Below, in pieces: positions 1 to 11,223 of a DNA stretch of 64,000 nucleotides; within the stretch, counting starts at the first letter, position 1; each line of letters opens with the position of its first letter. A program made the translations under genes and the position numbers. The DNA is from Pseudomonas chlororaphis subsp. aurantiaca (GTDB lineage: Bacteria > Pseudomonadota > Gammaproteobacteria > Pseudomonadales > Pseudomonadaceae). The notes below the pieces were generated by a model. The model saw nothing but the letters and a program-made list of their open reading frames with translations. It was not told the origin of the DNA and ran no database searches. The stretch spans positions 248,001 to 312,000 of the forward strand of contig NZ_CP059162.1 of assembly GCF_013466605.1 (NCBI RefSeq), in the 5' to 3' direction.

Positions 1-1331
1 ACATCAGCGCGATCAAGGATTCCGAGCACGAACTGGCCCACCTGGCGCACCACGACCCGCTGACCGACCTGCCCAATCGCCTGCTGTTCACCGACCGCGC
101 CGAGCAGGCCCTGGCGTCGGCGCAGATCCACAAGCGCGGCTGCGCGCTGCTGATGGTCGACCTGGATCACTTCAAGATGATCAACGACAGCCTCGGGCAC
201 AATGTCGGCGACCGCCTGCTCAAAGCCGTGGCCCAGCGCCTGCAGGGCATGTTCGGCCCGGGCATCACCCTGGCGCGGCTGGGCGGCGACGAGTTCGCGG
301 TGCTGGTCGAGAGCTGCGCGCAGCCGGGGCAGGCCGCGGTGCTGGCGCAGCGCATCATCGACGGGGTGAAGCAGCCTTTCCTGATGGACGAGAATCAGCT
401 GTTCATCAATACCAGCATCGGCATCAGCCTGTTTCCCAGCGATGCCCTGAGCGCCGAGCAACTGTTGCGCAATGCCGACACGGCCCTGTTCAAGGCCAAG
501 AGCGCCGGGCGCGACAGTTACGCGCTGTACACCGAGGAACTGACGGCCCACGCCCAGCAACGGGTGGAGATTGCCTTCGAATTGCGCCGCGCCCTGGAGC
601 AGCAGGAGCTGCGGGTGTTCTACCAGCCGGTACACGACCTCGCCAGCAGCCGTCTGGTCGGGGTCGAGGCGCTGGTGCGCTGGGAGCATCCGCAGCGTGG
701 CCTGGTGCCGCCTGGCGAGTTCATTCCGATTGCCGAGCGCACCGGGCTGATCGCCGAGATCGATGCCTGGGTCATGCAGCAGGCCTGTCGGCAGATGTGC
801 CAATGGCAGGCGGCCGGCATGGCGTTGTCCTTCGTCGCGGTGAACGTCTCCAGCCGGCTGTTCGCCCGCCGTGAGCTGTACCAGCAAGTGGCCCAGGTGC
901 TGCACGATACCGGCCTCGACCCGGCCTACCTGGAGCTGGAAGTCACCGAAAGCGCGGTGATGGAAGACCCGGAAGTCGCCCTGGAGCAGATGCATCGCCT
1001 GCGCGAACTGGGGCTGCGCCTGGCCATCGACGACTTCGGCACCGGTTATTCCTCGCTGCTGCGGCTCAAGCGCCTGCCGGTGCAGAAGCTGAAGATCGAC
1101 CAGGGTTTTGTCGCCGGCCTGCCGTGGGACGAAGACGATGCGGCGATCTCCCGGGTGATCATCGCCCTGGCCCAGAGCATGGGCATGCAGGTGCACGCCG
1201 AAGGCATCGAGCAGGCGGAACAGGCGCGCTTCCTGCTCGACCAGGGTTGCGACCTGGGCCAGGGCTACTGGTTTGGCCGCCCGGTACCGGCGGCGCAACT
1301 GGAATGGGGCCGGGTGCTGCAGATCCACTGA
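1..1331 (+). CDS. GGDEF-EAL domain protein, 3' part (gene begins before the window)
   Basis: The reading frame is open from the first bases. It opens with the usual diguanylate-cyclase entry (HHDPLTDLPNR), so the start codon lies upstream. The active-site signature GGDEF is intact near 286-300, indicating a domain that can make c-di-GMP. It is followed by an EAL phosphodiesterase domain with EALVRW near 667-684, the ExTES-type segment near 945 and DDFGTGYSS near 1030. Tandem GGDEF-EAL proteins make or break the second messenger c-di-GMP and so control motility and biofilm. Any sensory or membrane part would be in the missing N-terminus. The gene ends at a TGA just before a palindromic repeat. 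Which of the two activities dominates cannot be told from sequence. Confidence 0.93.
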   Translation, partial: ISAIKDSEHELAHLAHHDPLTDLPNRLLFTDRAEQALASAQIHKRGCALLMVDLDHFKMINDSLGHNVGDRLLKAVAQRLQGMFGPGITLARLGGDEFAVLVESCAQPGQAAVLAQRIIDGVKQPFLMDENQLFINTSIGISLFPSDALSAEQLLRNADTALFKAKSAGRDSYALYTEELTAHAQQRVEIAFELRRALEQQELRVFYQPVHDLASSRLVGVEALVRWEHPQRGLVPPGEFIPIAERTGLIAEIDAWVMQQACRQMCQWQAAGMALSFVAVNVSSRLFARRELYQQVAQVLHDTGLDPAYLELEVTESAVMEDPEVALEQMHRLRELGLRLAIDDFGTGYSSLLRLKRLPVQKLKIDQGFVAGLPWDEDDAAISRVIIALAQSMGMQVHAEGIEQAEQARFLLDQGCDLGQGYWFGRPVPAAQLEWGRVLQIH

Positions 1332-1357
1332 TTGCCGGACTTGCATCGATTCCACCC

Positions 1358-1458
1358 TGTAGCCGCTGCCGCAGGCTGCGATCGGCCGGGACGGCCGTGA
1401 CGCTTGTGAGGACGTAGGAGGACCTGCGGTCCTATCGCAGCCTGCGGCAGCGGCTACA
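1358..1458. repeat. REP-like palindrome, family A
   Basis: Perfect 25-bp inverted arms (1358-1382 and 1434-1458, beginning TGTAGCCGCTGCCGCAGG) enclose a 51-base centre. Related copies lie at 9495-9595 and 61338-61452. All sit just after the end of a gene, as REP/REPIN elements do in fluorescent Pseudomonas. Confidence 0.75.
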
Positions 1459-1499
1459 AGGTTTTCTGCCGTCTGAAGAGACGCAACCTCGTGTCAATT

Positions 1500-1575
1500 C
1501 AAATAATTTCTTTTGGTTATATAAAAATTCTTAAATAGTATTTTTAAGAATATCTGCGCCTATCTACTATTGCCC
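1500..1575 (+). promoter_or_regulatory. AT-rich promoter region of oscA with 17-bp shared element
   Basis: Abrupt AT-rich stretch between GC-rich sequences. It contains TTTTGGTTATATAAAAA (1511-1527), which recurs exactly at 13807-13823 upstream of atsR. Both genes belong to sulfur supply, so a CysB-like sulfur-limitation site is a reasonable guess; the regulator is not shown by the sequence. Confidence 0.45.
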
Positions 1576-1630
1576 TCACGCCGTAAGCAGTGCCGCCACT
1601 GCCAGGCACATCTCATTCAGGAGCAACACC

Positions 1631-1813
1631 ATGAGCGCATCTCTTCGTAGCGTTGACGGCCAGGACGAACAAACCATCTTGCGCGAGATTCAAAGCGCGT
1701 TGCGCGACCTGCGTTTCGGCGCGGTGGAAATCACCGTGCACAACGCCCAGGTCGTGCAGATCGAACGCAAGGAAAAATTCCGCCTGCAAAACCCTGGCAA
1801 CAAACCAAGCTGA
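1631..1813 (+). CDS. oscA: OscA-type small protein (YezD/DUF2292 family)
   Basis: A 60-residue protein with a good ribosome site (AGGAG, 1620-1624). It has the family pattern of a short helix (ILREIQSALRDLRFG) followed by a beta segment EITVHNAQVVQIERKEKFR. In Pseudomonas corrugata, OscA (organosulfur compounds) lies upstream of sbp, is induced by sulfur starvation and is needed for organosulfur use and chromate resistance. The same neighbour, sbp, follows here. The biochemical role is unknown; small size and position suggest an accessory role in sulfur supply under stress. Length and gene order agree with the family. Confidence 0.88.
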   Translation: MSASLRSVDGQDEQTILREIQSALRDLRFGAVEITVHNAQVVQIERKEKFRLQNPGNKPS

Positions 1814-1822
1814 ATTCCGCAC

Positions 1823-1839
1823 TACCTCTCGCCGCGAGA
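1823..1839 (+). terminator. Short hairpin after oscA
   Basis: CCTCTCG-CCG-CGAGAGG, a perfect 7-bp stem ten bases after the oscA stop. There is no T-run, so it may be an attenuator or an mRNA-end stabiliser rather than a full terminator. Confidence 0.35.
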
Positions 1840-1870
1840 GGCCCGACTGGACCACCGGAGGGCGTCATCC

Positions 1871-1918
1871 ATGACCCCCAACCTCAACCCCAGCGTTCGC
1901 CCACGAATGCGGGCCTGA
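1871..1918 (+). CDS. Possible 15-residue leader peptide between oscA and sbp
   Basis: An ATG with a strong ribosome site (GGAGGG, 1857-1862) opens a 15-codon frame, MTPNLNPSVRPRMRA, ending in TGA 49 bases before sbp. It is proline- and arginine-rich and has no cysteine or methionine run that would suggest classic attenuation. It could be a translated leader coupled to sbp expression, or chance. No database support can be given. Confidence 0.3.
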   Translation: MTPNLNPSVRPRMRA

Positions 1919-1967
1919 TTCGCCATAAGAAAAATGCCAGCACATTAAAAAATTCGGGAGCTCCATC

Positions 1968-2978
1968 ATGTCGTCGATTCGCCGTTATGCCCTGGCCGCC
2001 CTCGCCAGCGCCGTTTTTGCCGGTTCCGCCGTTGCCAAGGATTACGAGTTGCTCAACGTGTCGTACGACCCGACTCGCGAGCTGTACCAGGACTACAACA
2101 CCGAATTCACAAGCTTTTGGAAAAAGGAACACCCGGGCGACAACGTCAAGATCCAGCAATCCCACGGTGGCTCGGGCAAGCAGGGCCGCGCGGTGATCGA
2201 CGGCCTGCGCGCCGACGTGGTGACCCTGGCGCTGGCTGGCGACATCGATGAAATCGCCAAGCTCGGCAAGAGCCTGCCGGCCGACTGGCAAAAACGCCTG
2301 CCGGATGCGAGCACGCCCTACACCTCGACCATCGTGTTCCTGGTGCGCAAGGGCAATCCCAAGGGCATCAAGGACTGGGGCGACCTGATCAAGAAAGACG
2401 TGTCGGTAATCACGCCGAACCCGAAAACCTCCGGCGGCGCCCGCTGGAACTTCCTCGCCGCCTGGGCCTATGGCCTGAAAGCCGGCGGCAGCGAAGCCAA
2501 GGCCCAGGAATACGTGAAGGAGCTGTTCAAGCATGTACCGGTGCTGGATACCGGCGCCCGCGGCTCGACCATCACTTTCGTCAACAACGGTCAGGGCGAC
2601 GTGTTGCTGGCCTGGGAAAACGAAGCCTTCCTGGCGCTGAAGGAAGACGGCGGCGCCGACAAGTTCGACATCGTGGTGCCTTCGCTGTCGATCCTCGCCG
2701 AGCCGCCAGTGGCGGTGGTGGACAAGAACGCCGAGAAAAAGGGCAACACCGAGATCGCCGAGGCCTACCTCAAGCACCTGTACAGTCCGGCCGGCCAGGA
2801 AATCGCGGCGAAGAACTTCTATCGTCCGCGGGACAAGGATGTGGCGGCCAAATACGCTCAGCAGTTCCCGAAACTGGACCTGGTGACCATCGACAAGGAC
2901 TTCGGCGGCTGGAAAACTGCCCAACCGAAATTCTTCAATGATGGCGGGGTGTTCGACCAGATCTACCAGGCGCAGTAA
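1968..2978 (+). CDS. sbp: Periplasmic sulfate-binding protein
   Basis: 336 residues with a cleavable signal peptide ([20 protein letters not shown]). The mature part starts [21 protein letters not shown], the hallmark of the Sbp/CysP sulfate- and thiosulfate-binding family, and contains the ligand-loop segment QSHGGSGKQ and [18 protein letters not shown]. The protein captures sulfate in the periplasm for the CysTWA importer encoded next. The start is fixed by GGGAG upstream and by the signal peptide. Family length is about 330. Sulfate versus thiosulfate preference cannot be read directly; position after oscA matches sbp. Confidence 0.95.
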   Translation: MSSIRRYALAALASAVFAGSAVAKDYELLNVSYDPTRELYQDYNTEFTSFWKKEHPGDNVKIQQSHGGSGKQGRAVIDGLRADVVTLALAGDIDEIAKLGKSLPADWQKRLPDASTPYTSTIVFLVRKGNPKGIKDWGDLIKKDVSVITPNPKTSGGARWNFLAAWAYGLKAGGSEAKAQEYVKELFKHVPVLDTGARGSTITFVNNGQGDVLLAWENEAFLALKEDGGADKFDIVVPSLSILAEPPVAVVDKNAEKKGNTEIAEAYLKHLYSPAGQEIAAKNFYRPRDKDVAAKYAQQFPKLDLVTIDKDFGGWKTAQPKFFNDGGVFDQIYQAQ

Positions 2979-2988
2979 TCTTCAGTGG

Positions 2989-3062
2989 CGAGCCCCGGCA
3001 GCAAGACATCCGGGGCTCGTCGAACCGCCAGAGCAATAGGCCCGGATTCGTTTCCGGGCTTT
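2989..3062 (+). terminator. Two hairpins between sbp and cysT
   Basis: A perfect 10-bp stem CGAGCCCCGG (2989-2998 with 3010-3019) is followed by a 7-bp stem GCCCGGA (3040-3046 with 3053-3059) ending in a short T-run. They probably cause partial termination or mRNA processing, so that the abundant binding protein is made in excess over the permeases. Confidence 0.55.
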
Positions 3063-3083
3063 GCGTGTCAACCAAGGACTTTT

Positions 3084-3902
3084 ATGTCGCGTCGTATCTC
3101 CCCCGTCATACCCGGCTTCGGGCTGACGCTGGGCTACACCTTGGTGTACCTCAGCCTGATTGTGCTCATACCCCTGGCGGCGATGTTCGTGCATGCCGCC
3201 CAACTCACCTGGGATCAGTTCTGGGCCATTGTCTCGGCACCGCGGGTGCTCGCCGCGCTCAAGCTGAGCTTCGGCACCGCGCTGTACGCGGCGATCATCA
3301 ATGGCGTGATCGGCACGCTGCTGGCCTGGGTGCTGGTGCGCTACAGCTTTCCCGGACGCAAGATCATCGATGCGATGATCGACCTGCCGTTCGCCCTGCC
3401 CACCGCCGTGGCCGGTATCGCGCTGACCGCGCTGTACGCGCCGACCGGCCTGGTCGGCCAGTTCGCCACCGACCTGGGGTTCAAGATCGCCTACACCCCA
3501 CTGGGCATCACCCTGGCGCTGACTTTCGTCACCCTGCCGTTCGTGGTGCGCACCGTACAGCCGGTGCTGGCCGACATTCCCCGTGAGGTCGAAGAAGCCG
3601 CCGCCTGCCTTGGCGCCAAGCCCTGGCAGGTGTTTCGCCACATCCTGGTACCGGCGCTGCTGCCGGCCTGGCTGACTGGTTTCGCCCTGGCCTTTGCCCG
3701 GGGTGTCGGCGAGTACGGTTCGGTGATCTTCATCGCCGGCAACATGCCGATGAAAACCGAAATCCTGCCGCTGCTGATCATGGTCAAGCTCGACCAGTAC
3801 GATTACACCGGCGCGACCTCCATCGGCGTGTTGATGCTGATGGTTTCCTTTGTCCTGTTGCTGCTGATCAACCTGCTGCAACGGCGCATCGAACGACCTT
3901 AA
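3084..3902 (+). CDS. cysT: Sulfate ABC transporter permease CysT (CysU)
   Basis: 272 residues beginning [19 protein letters not shown]; the ATG at 3084 has AAGGA a few bases upstream. A longer reading back to 2985 would run through the hairpins and is rejected. Hydrophobic segments (about six) and the EAA loop [21 protein letters not shown] are typical of binding-protein-dependent permeases that contact the ATPase. It forms the membrane channel with CysW for sulfate/thiosulfate import and is followed 13 bases later by cysW. Confidence 0.94.
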   Translation: MSRRISPVIPGFGLTLGYTLVYLSLIVLIPLAAMFVHAAQLTWDQFWAIVSAPRVLAALKLSFGTALYAAIINGVIGTLLAWVLVRYSFPGRKIIDAMIDLPFALPTAVAGIALTALYAPTGLVGQFATDLGFKIAYTPLGITLALTFVTLPFVVRTVQPVLADIPREVEEAAACLGAKPWQVFRHILVPALLPAWLTGFALAFARGVGEYGSVIFIAGNMPMKTEILPLLIMVKLDQYDYTGATSIGVLMLMVSFVLLLLINLLQRRIERP

Positions 3903-3915
3903 GGAGGCGCGAACC

Positions 3916-4788
3916 ATGTCCCAATCGTCCATTTCCGCAGCCTCTTCGGCCAGCGCCGGCCGTCGTGGCAGCGCCGCCTCGCGGCGCATCCTGATCGGCC
4001 TCGGCTGGCTGATCTTCGCCCTGTTCCTGCTGCTGCCGCTGTTCATCGTGGTGTCCCAGGGGCTCAAGCTCGGGCTCGGCGCATTCTTCGCCGCGATCTT
4101 CGAGCCGGACGCGCTGTCGGCCCTGAAGCTGACGGTGATCGCCGTGCTGATCTCGGTGCCGCTGAACCTGGTGTTCGGCGTCAGCGCCGCCTGGTGCGTG
4201 AGCAAATACAACTTCCGCGGCAAGAGCATCCTGGTGACTCTGATCGACCTTCCGTTCTCGGTGTCGCCGGTGATCGCCGGCCTGGTCTACGTGCTGATGT
4301 TCGGCGCCCAGGGCCTGTTCGGGCCTTGGCTGCAGGATCACGATATCCAGATCGTGTTCGCCCTGCCGGGCATCGTCCTGGCGACCATCTTCGTCACCGT
4401 TCCCTTCGTCGCCCGGGAGCTGATCCCGCTGATGCAGGAGCAGGGCACCCAGGAAGAGGAAGCCGCGCGGCTGCTGGGGGCCAACGGCTGGCAGATGTTC
4501 TGGCATGTGACCGTGCCGAACATCAAGTGGGGCCTGATCTACGGCGTGGTGCTCTGCACCGCGCGGGCCATGGGGGAATTCGGCGCGGTGTCGGTGGTTT
4601 CCGGGCACATTCGCGGGGTAACCAACACCCTGCCGCTGCACGTCGAGATCCTCTACAACGAATACAACCACGTCGCCGCGTTCGCCGTCGCGAGCCTGTT
4701 GCTGATCCTGGCGCTCTTCATCCTGCTGCTCAAGCAGTGGAGCGAAAACCGAATCAACCGCCTGCGCGCCAGCGCCGCGGAGGAATGA
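3916..4788 (+). CDS. cysW: Sulfate ABC transporter permease CysW
   Basis: 290 residues, start supported by AAGGAGGCG (3901-3909). The N-terminal 25 residues are Ser/Ala-rich and cytoplasmic; then about six membrane segments and the EAA loop [22 protein letters not shown]. It pairs with CysT in the inner membrane. Only three bases separate its stop from the cysA start, showing translational coupling within the operon. Confidence 0.94.
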   Translation: MSQSSISAASSASAGRRGSAASRRILIGLGWLIFALFLLLPLFIVVSQGLKLGLGAFFAAIFEPDALSALKLTVIAVLISVPLNLVFGVSAAWCVSKYNFRGKSILVTLIDLPFSVSPVIAGLVYVLMFGAQGLFGPWLQDHDIQIVFALPGIVLATIFVTVPFVARELIPLMQEQGTQEEEAARLLGANGWQMFWHVTVPNIKWGLIYGVVLCTARAMGEFGAVSVVSGHIRGVTNTLPLHVEILYNEYNHVAAFAVASLLLILALFILLLKQWSENRINRLRASAAEE

Positions 4789-4791
4789 ATC

Positions 4792-5781
<990 letters not shown>

Positions 5782-5792
5782 AAGGCAAAAGC

Positions 5793-5847
5793 ATCGCGGG
5801 CAAGCCTCGCTCCTACAGAAAAAACAGGAGCGAGGCTTGCCCGCGAT
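5793..5847. repeat. REP-like palindrome, family B
   Basis: Perfect 22-bp arms (5793-5814, 5826-5847; ATCGCGGGCAAGCCTCGCTC...) with an 11-base loop, lying between the convergent cysA and DUF962 genes. Other family B copies are near 9404, 13701, 15106, 22517, 54989 and 57904. Confidence 0.75.
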
Positions 5848-5853
5848 TGCGAT

Positions 5854-6378
5854 CTACACCGCCGAGCGTTTCGGATTGACCCGCACCCCTCCCGCTCGCG
5901 CCTCGATCTCATGCTTGAGCGCCTGGCGCAGCCCCAGCAGAAACGCCAGCTCCGCCACCACGAACAACGGTCCGACGATCAGCCCCGAGACGTCATCGAC
6001 AAAGGCCGGCTTGCGCCCTTCGTAGTAATGGCCGACGAACTGGATCACCCAGCCGATCACGAACATGCCCACGCCGCTGGCCAGCCAGACCAGGGTGCTT
6101 TGCTGCGCCAGTGCATGGCCGGCCCACACCGACAGCCCCATCAGCAGCGTCATCAGCAGGCCCAGGCGCAGTTCCAGGCGCAGGTAGAACCCGCATGACG
6201 CCAGCGCCAGCAACAGCGCCGGCGACAGCCACAGCCCGGCGACCGGCCAGGCGGGGCGCGACAGCAGGACCGCGACGGCCAGCACAATCAGCGGAATGCC
6301 GATAAAGTGGCTGGCGATGTTGCGCGGATCACGGTGGTAGGCGGCGTATTGACTGAGATGGTCGACGAGGCTTTTCAT
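5854..6378 (-). CDS. DUF962 / Mpo1-like membrane protein
   Basis: 174 residues with four to five hydrophobic segments. The N-terminal YAAYHRDPRNIASHFIGIP and internal VIQFVGHYYEGRKPAF are the conserved histidine-bearing boxes of the DUF962/YGL010w family. The yeast member Mpo1 is a dioxygenase of 2-hydroxy fatty acids; the bacterial role is not established. A strong ribosome site (CAGGAGG) precedes the ATG. It is divergent from the Crp/Fnr gene. Annotation by family only. Confidence 0.8.
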   Translation of the reverse strand: MKSLVDHLSQYAAYHRDPRNIASHFIGIPLIVLAVAVLLSRPAWPVAGLWLSPALLLALASCGFYLRLELRLGLLMTLLMGLSVWAGHALAQQSTLVWLASGVGMFVIGWVIQFVGHYYEGRKPAFVDDVSGLIVGPLFVVAELAFLLGLRQALKHEIEARAGGVRVNPKRSAV

Positions 6379-6480
6379 TGTTGTTCCTCCTGTAGGGTGA
6401 TCGAATCATGCCCTGCGCCGGTTGCCGGCTCTGTCGGCCAGGCGACAATCGGCTCGCTGCCCGTGTGGATAACGCTATCG

Positions 6481-7167
6481 ATGAAGATGCAGGTCTGGCG
6501 TGAGCGCCTGATGAGCGGCCAGTGGTTCAGCCGCTTGCCCGTTCAGTTACAGAATAGTCTGCTGGCCAATGCCCGTTTGCGCTCGCTGGCGCCGGGCCAG
6601 CGCCTGTTCCAGCGCGGCGATCCGCCCTGCGGGCTGTACGCGGTGCTGGAAGGCACGGTGCGCGTCGGCGCGGTCAGCGAGCAAGGCAAGGAGGCGCTGC
6701 TGAGTCTGGTGGAGGCGCCGCACTGGTTCGGCGAGATCAGCCTGTTCGACGGCCAGCCGCGCACCCATGACGCCTATGCCGTGGGCCCGTGCAGCCTGCT
6801 CAATGTGCCCCAGGCGGCGCTGCTCGAACTGTTGGACGAGCACCCGCAATACTGGCGGCAGCTGGCGCTGTTGATGAGCCACAAGCTGCGCCTGACCTTT
6901 ATCAACCTCGAACAGCTGAGCCTGATGCCGGCCCCGGCGCGGGTGGCCAACCGCTTGTTGATGATCGCCCGCGGCTACGGCGAGACCGACACCCCGCGCC
7001 GGGTCCTGCACCTGCCCCAGGAGCAGTTGGCGCTGTTGCTGTCGCTGTCGCGCCAGACCACCAACCAGATCCTCAAGGATTTGCAGGGGCAGGGCATTCT
7101 CAAGCTCGGTTACGGCGAGATCGAGATCCTCGACGAGGACCGGTTGCGGCTGTTGGCTGGCGTTTGA
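6481..7167 (+). CDS. Crp/Fnr-family transcriptional regulator
   Basis: 228 residues from the ATG at 6481. An in-frame start at 6307 would overlap the opposite gene's coding start and adds sequence unlike the family, so it is rejected. The N-terminal cyclic-nucleotide-binding fold is visible (PGQRLFQRGDPPCGLYAVLEG, then GEISLFDGQPRTHDAYA), and the C-terminal winged helix has LSLSRQTTNQILKDLQGQG. No N-terminal cysteine cluster of an FNR oxygen sensor is present. The ribosome site is weak. The effector is unknown. Confidence 0.82.
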   Translation: MKMQVWRERLMSGQWFSRLPVQLQNSLLANARLRSLAPGQRLFQRGDPPCGLYAVLEGTVRVGAVSEQGKEALLSLVEAPHWFGEISLFDGQPRTHDAYAVGPCSLLNVPQAALLELLDEHPQYWRQLALLMSHKLRLTFINLEQLSLMPAPARVANRLLMIARGYGETDTPRRVLHLPQEQLALLLSLSRQTTNQILKDLQGQGILKLGYGEIEILDEDRLRLLAGV

Positions 7168-7204
7168 CTATCAGATCGCTATCGCGAGCACCGCCAGTCT
7201 CCAG

Positions 7205-8209
7205 CTAACGCAACCCATCGCGAAACTGCCCCGGGGTCATCCCGGTCCAGCGCTTGAACGCGCGGCTGAAGCTGCTGGCGTCGGCGAACCCCAGCAGGTA
7301 ACTGATCTCGCTCAAGGAGCACTGCGGGTCGCGCAGGTGCAGCAGGGCGAGGTTCTCCCGGCATTCGTTGAGCAGGGTGTCGAAGCGGCAACCCTCGTCC
7401 GCCAGGTGCCGTTGCAGGCTGCGCAGGCTCAGGTGCAGGGCCTGGGCGACCCGTTCGGCCGAGGGTTCGCCTTCCGGCAGCTGGGACTCGATGACCCCGC
7501 GCACCTTGCGCTCCCAGGTCAAGGGTTGCAGTTGCATCAGGGTGCGCTTGAGCACCGCCTCGTTGTGTTCGGCCAGTTCCGGGTTGGCGTCGTCCAGGTG
7601 GCTGTCGAAGTCGTGCAGCCCGAACTCCAGGCGATCCTCGTCGGCGCCGAAAAACACCGGCGCGCGAAACACCGTGTGCCATTGCTTGGGGTCCGCCGGT
7701 TCGGGGCGCCGCAGGTACACCGCCAGCGGCGCGTAGTCGCGGCCCAGGCGGTTGCGGCAGGTGCGTACGTAGATCGCGACAAAGGCGTCGATGGCCTCGA
7801 ACGCCGGTTCCGGGTTGCCCTCGGGGACCTTCAGGCGAAAGCGATAACGGTCCTCGGTGCGGGTCAGCTCCAGCTCCAGGGCATCGCTGACCACCTGGTG
7901 ATAGCGCACGATGCGCTCGAACACTTCCCGCAGGCTGCCGCTGGCCACCAGCGCATAACCCAGGGCATGGAAGGTGGTCGGGCTGACGAAGCGCGAGACC
8001 CGCAGGCCGATGGCCGGGTCGCCGCTGGCCTGCACCGCCAGCTGCCACAGGCGGGTGGTGCCCGACAGCGGGTAGCGCGCGTTGGGGTCGTCCATCAGTT
8101 GCGGGTCGAGGCCGGCCTGGTGGCACAGGGCGGTGCTGTCGAGGCCCAGGGCATCGAGCTGCTTGCGCAGGGCGCGGGTCCAGCTGGCGAGGGAAGTGGG
8201 TTCGGTCAT
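7205..8209 (-). CDS. AraC-family regulator (OruR/ArgR-like architecture)
   Basis: 334 residues. The N-terminal arabinose-binding-like domain of the PF12625 type (LCHQAGLDPQLMDDPNARYPL; FHALGYALVASGSLREVFERI) is followed by a C-terminal AraC HTH (LHLSLRSLQRHLADEGCRF and SYLLGFADASSFSRAFKRWTG). It is divergently transcribed from the desaturase gene at 8310 with about 100 bases between, so it probably regulates that gene. Inducer unknown; related proteins respond to amino acids or fatty substrates. Confidence 0.85.
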   Translation of the reverse strand: MTEPTSLASWTRALRKQLDALGLDSTALCHQAGLDPQLMDDPNARYPLSGTTRLWQLAVQASGDPAIGLRVSRFVSPTTFHALGYALVASGSLREVFERIVRYHQVVSDALELELTRTEDRYRFRLKVPEGNPEPAFEAIDAFVAIYVRTCRNRLGRDYAPLAVYLRRPEPADPKQWHTVFRAPVFFGADEDRLEFGLHDFDSHLDDANPELAEHNEAVLKRTLMQLQPLTWERKVRGVIESQLPEGEPSAERVAQALHLSLRSLQRHLADEGCRFDTLLNECRENLALLHLRDPQCSLSEISYLLGFADASSFSRAFKRWTGMTPGQFRDGLR

Positions 8210-8309
8210 GGCGGTTGGCGCGTCCGGTCAACAGGTTGGCGTCCGCGGCTAGCGCCCGGCGCGCGGGCGCAGGGCAGGATGCGAACATCAATAACCAGAG
8301 GATGGAAGC

Positions 8310-9383
8310 ATGCACGGTACTTCTGCAAGTCCCGACCGGCTGAATGCTCAGCAACGATCGGCGCATATTCGTGAGGTGGTGCTGGCCAGGGGCGTCGAGT
8401 TGCGCGAGCGCTACCCGCTGCTCAAGCATCAGGACGCGTTGGGCGCGGGCATCCTGGCCTTGGCCCTGGCCGGGATGATCGGCACGGCGGCGCTCTACAT
8501 CGGCGGGTACATGGCCTGGTGGGCCTGCCTGCTGCTCAACGCATTTTTCGCCTCCTTGACCCACGAGCTGGAACACGACCTGATCCACAGCATGTATTTC
8601 CGCAAGCAGCGCGTCCCCCACAACCTGATGCTGGCGCTGGTCTGGCTGGCGCGGCCGAGCACCATCAATCCCTGGATCCGCCGCCATTTGCACCTCAATC
8701 ACCACAAGGTGTCCGGCACCGAGGCCGACATGGAGGAGCGTGCCATCACCAACGGCGAGCCCTGGGGTTTCGCCCGCCTGCTGATGGTTGGCGACAATGT
8801 CATGTCGTCGTTGATCCGCACCCTGCGCGCCAGAACCTGGGCGCACAAGCTCAACATCCTCAAGCGCACCCTGAAGGTGTACGCACCGCTGGCATTGCTG
8901 CATTGGGGGGCCTGGTATGTGTTTCTCGGCTTCCACGCCGCCAATGGCGTCGCCGCGCTGCTGGGTTCGCCCATCGATTGGTCGGCCGACACCCTGGCGG
9001 TGATGCAGGTGATCGATATCGCCGTGGTGGTGATCATCGGCCCCAATGTGCTGCGCACCTTCTGCCTGCATTTCGTCAGCTCGAACATGCACTACTACGG
9101 CGACATCGAAGCGGGCAACGTGATCCAGCAGACCCAGGTGCTCAACCCCTGGTGGCTGTGGCCGTTGCAGGCGTTCTGCTTCAACTTCGGCAGCACCCAC
9201 GGCATCCACCATTTCGTGGTCAAGGAACCCTTCTATATCCGCCAACTGACCGCGCCGGTGGCGCACAAGGTGATGGCCGAGATGGGCGTGCGCTTCAACG
9301 ATTTCGGCACCTTCGGCCGGGCCAACCGCTTTACCCGCAAGGAGCAGGCGGCGGCGCAGGTGGTGCGGGGCGTCAGGGCGTGA
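8310..9383 (+). CDS. Fatty-acid desaturase / alkane-hydroxylase-type membrane di-iron enzyme
   Basis: 357 residues with paired membrane spans. The three histidine boxes are present: HELEH (about residue 86), HLHLNHH (about 129) and HGIHHF (about 297), the di-iron ligands of the PF00487 family. Such enzymes desaturate or hydroxylate acyl chains or alkanes using O2 and electrons from a redox partner; none is encoded here. The divergent AraC regulator suggests substrate-induced expression. The exact substrate cannot be decided; it is not a clear AlkB. Confidence 0.8.
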   Translation: MHGTSASPDRLNAQQRSAHIREVVLARGVELRERYPLLKHQDALGAGILALALAGMIGTAALYIGGYMAWWACLLLNAFFASLTHELEHDLIHSMYFRKQRVPHNLMLALVWLARPSTINPWIRRHLHLNHHKVSGTEADMEERAITNGEPWGFARLLMVGDNVMSSLIRTLRARTWAHKLNILKRTLKVYAPLALLHWGAWYVFLGFHAANGVAALLGSPIDWSADTLAVMQVIDIAVVVIIGPNVLRTFCLHFVSSNMHYYGDIEAGNVIQQTQVLNPWWLWPLQAFCFNFGSTHGIHHFVVKEPFYIRQLTAPVAHKVMAEMGVRFNDFGTFGRANRFTRKEQAAAQVVRGVRA

Positions 9384-9403
9384 TGGATCGCGTTTGAGGG
9401 CCA

Positions 9404-9450
9404 ATCGCGGGCAAGCCTCTGCTTCTGTAGGAGCGAGGCTTGCCCGCGAT
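9404..9450. repeat. REP-like palindrome, family B
   Basis: Inverted copies of ATCGCGGGCAAGCCT back to back with a short CTTCTG centre, 20 bases after the desaturase stop. Confidence 0.65.
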
Positions 9451-9494
9451 CACGATTACCCGGACGCCGCAATCCCCGGCGCCTCGCACAACCC

Positions 9495-9595
9495 TGTAGC
9501 CGCTGCCGCAGGCTGCGATAGGTCCGCAGGACCTCTGGCGATTTCAAGATCGCCACGGCCGTCCCGGCCGATCGCAGCCTTCGGCAGCGGCTACA
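9495..9595. repeat. REP-like palindrome, family A
   Basis: TGTAGCCGCTGCCGCAGGCT... at 9495 and its near-perfect inverse ending at 9595, three bases from the atsA stop codon. A second, inner palindrome (GGTCCGCAGGACC) is visible. Confidence 0.7.
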
Positions 9596-9598
9596 GCC

Positions 9599-11209
<1,611 letters not shown>

Positions 11210-11223
11210 CTATTCACTCCTTA

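Noticed and set aside
6307..6480. N-terminal extension of the Crp/Fnr regulator
   Set aside because: It would overlap the 5' end of the opposite DUF962 gene and adds residues unlike the family; ATG 6481 gives the usual length.
7179..9404. 741-codon minus-strand frame across the AraC and desaturase genes
   Set aside because: It covers one real gene in another frame and one on the opposite strand. No coherent protein features.
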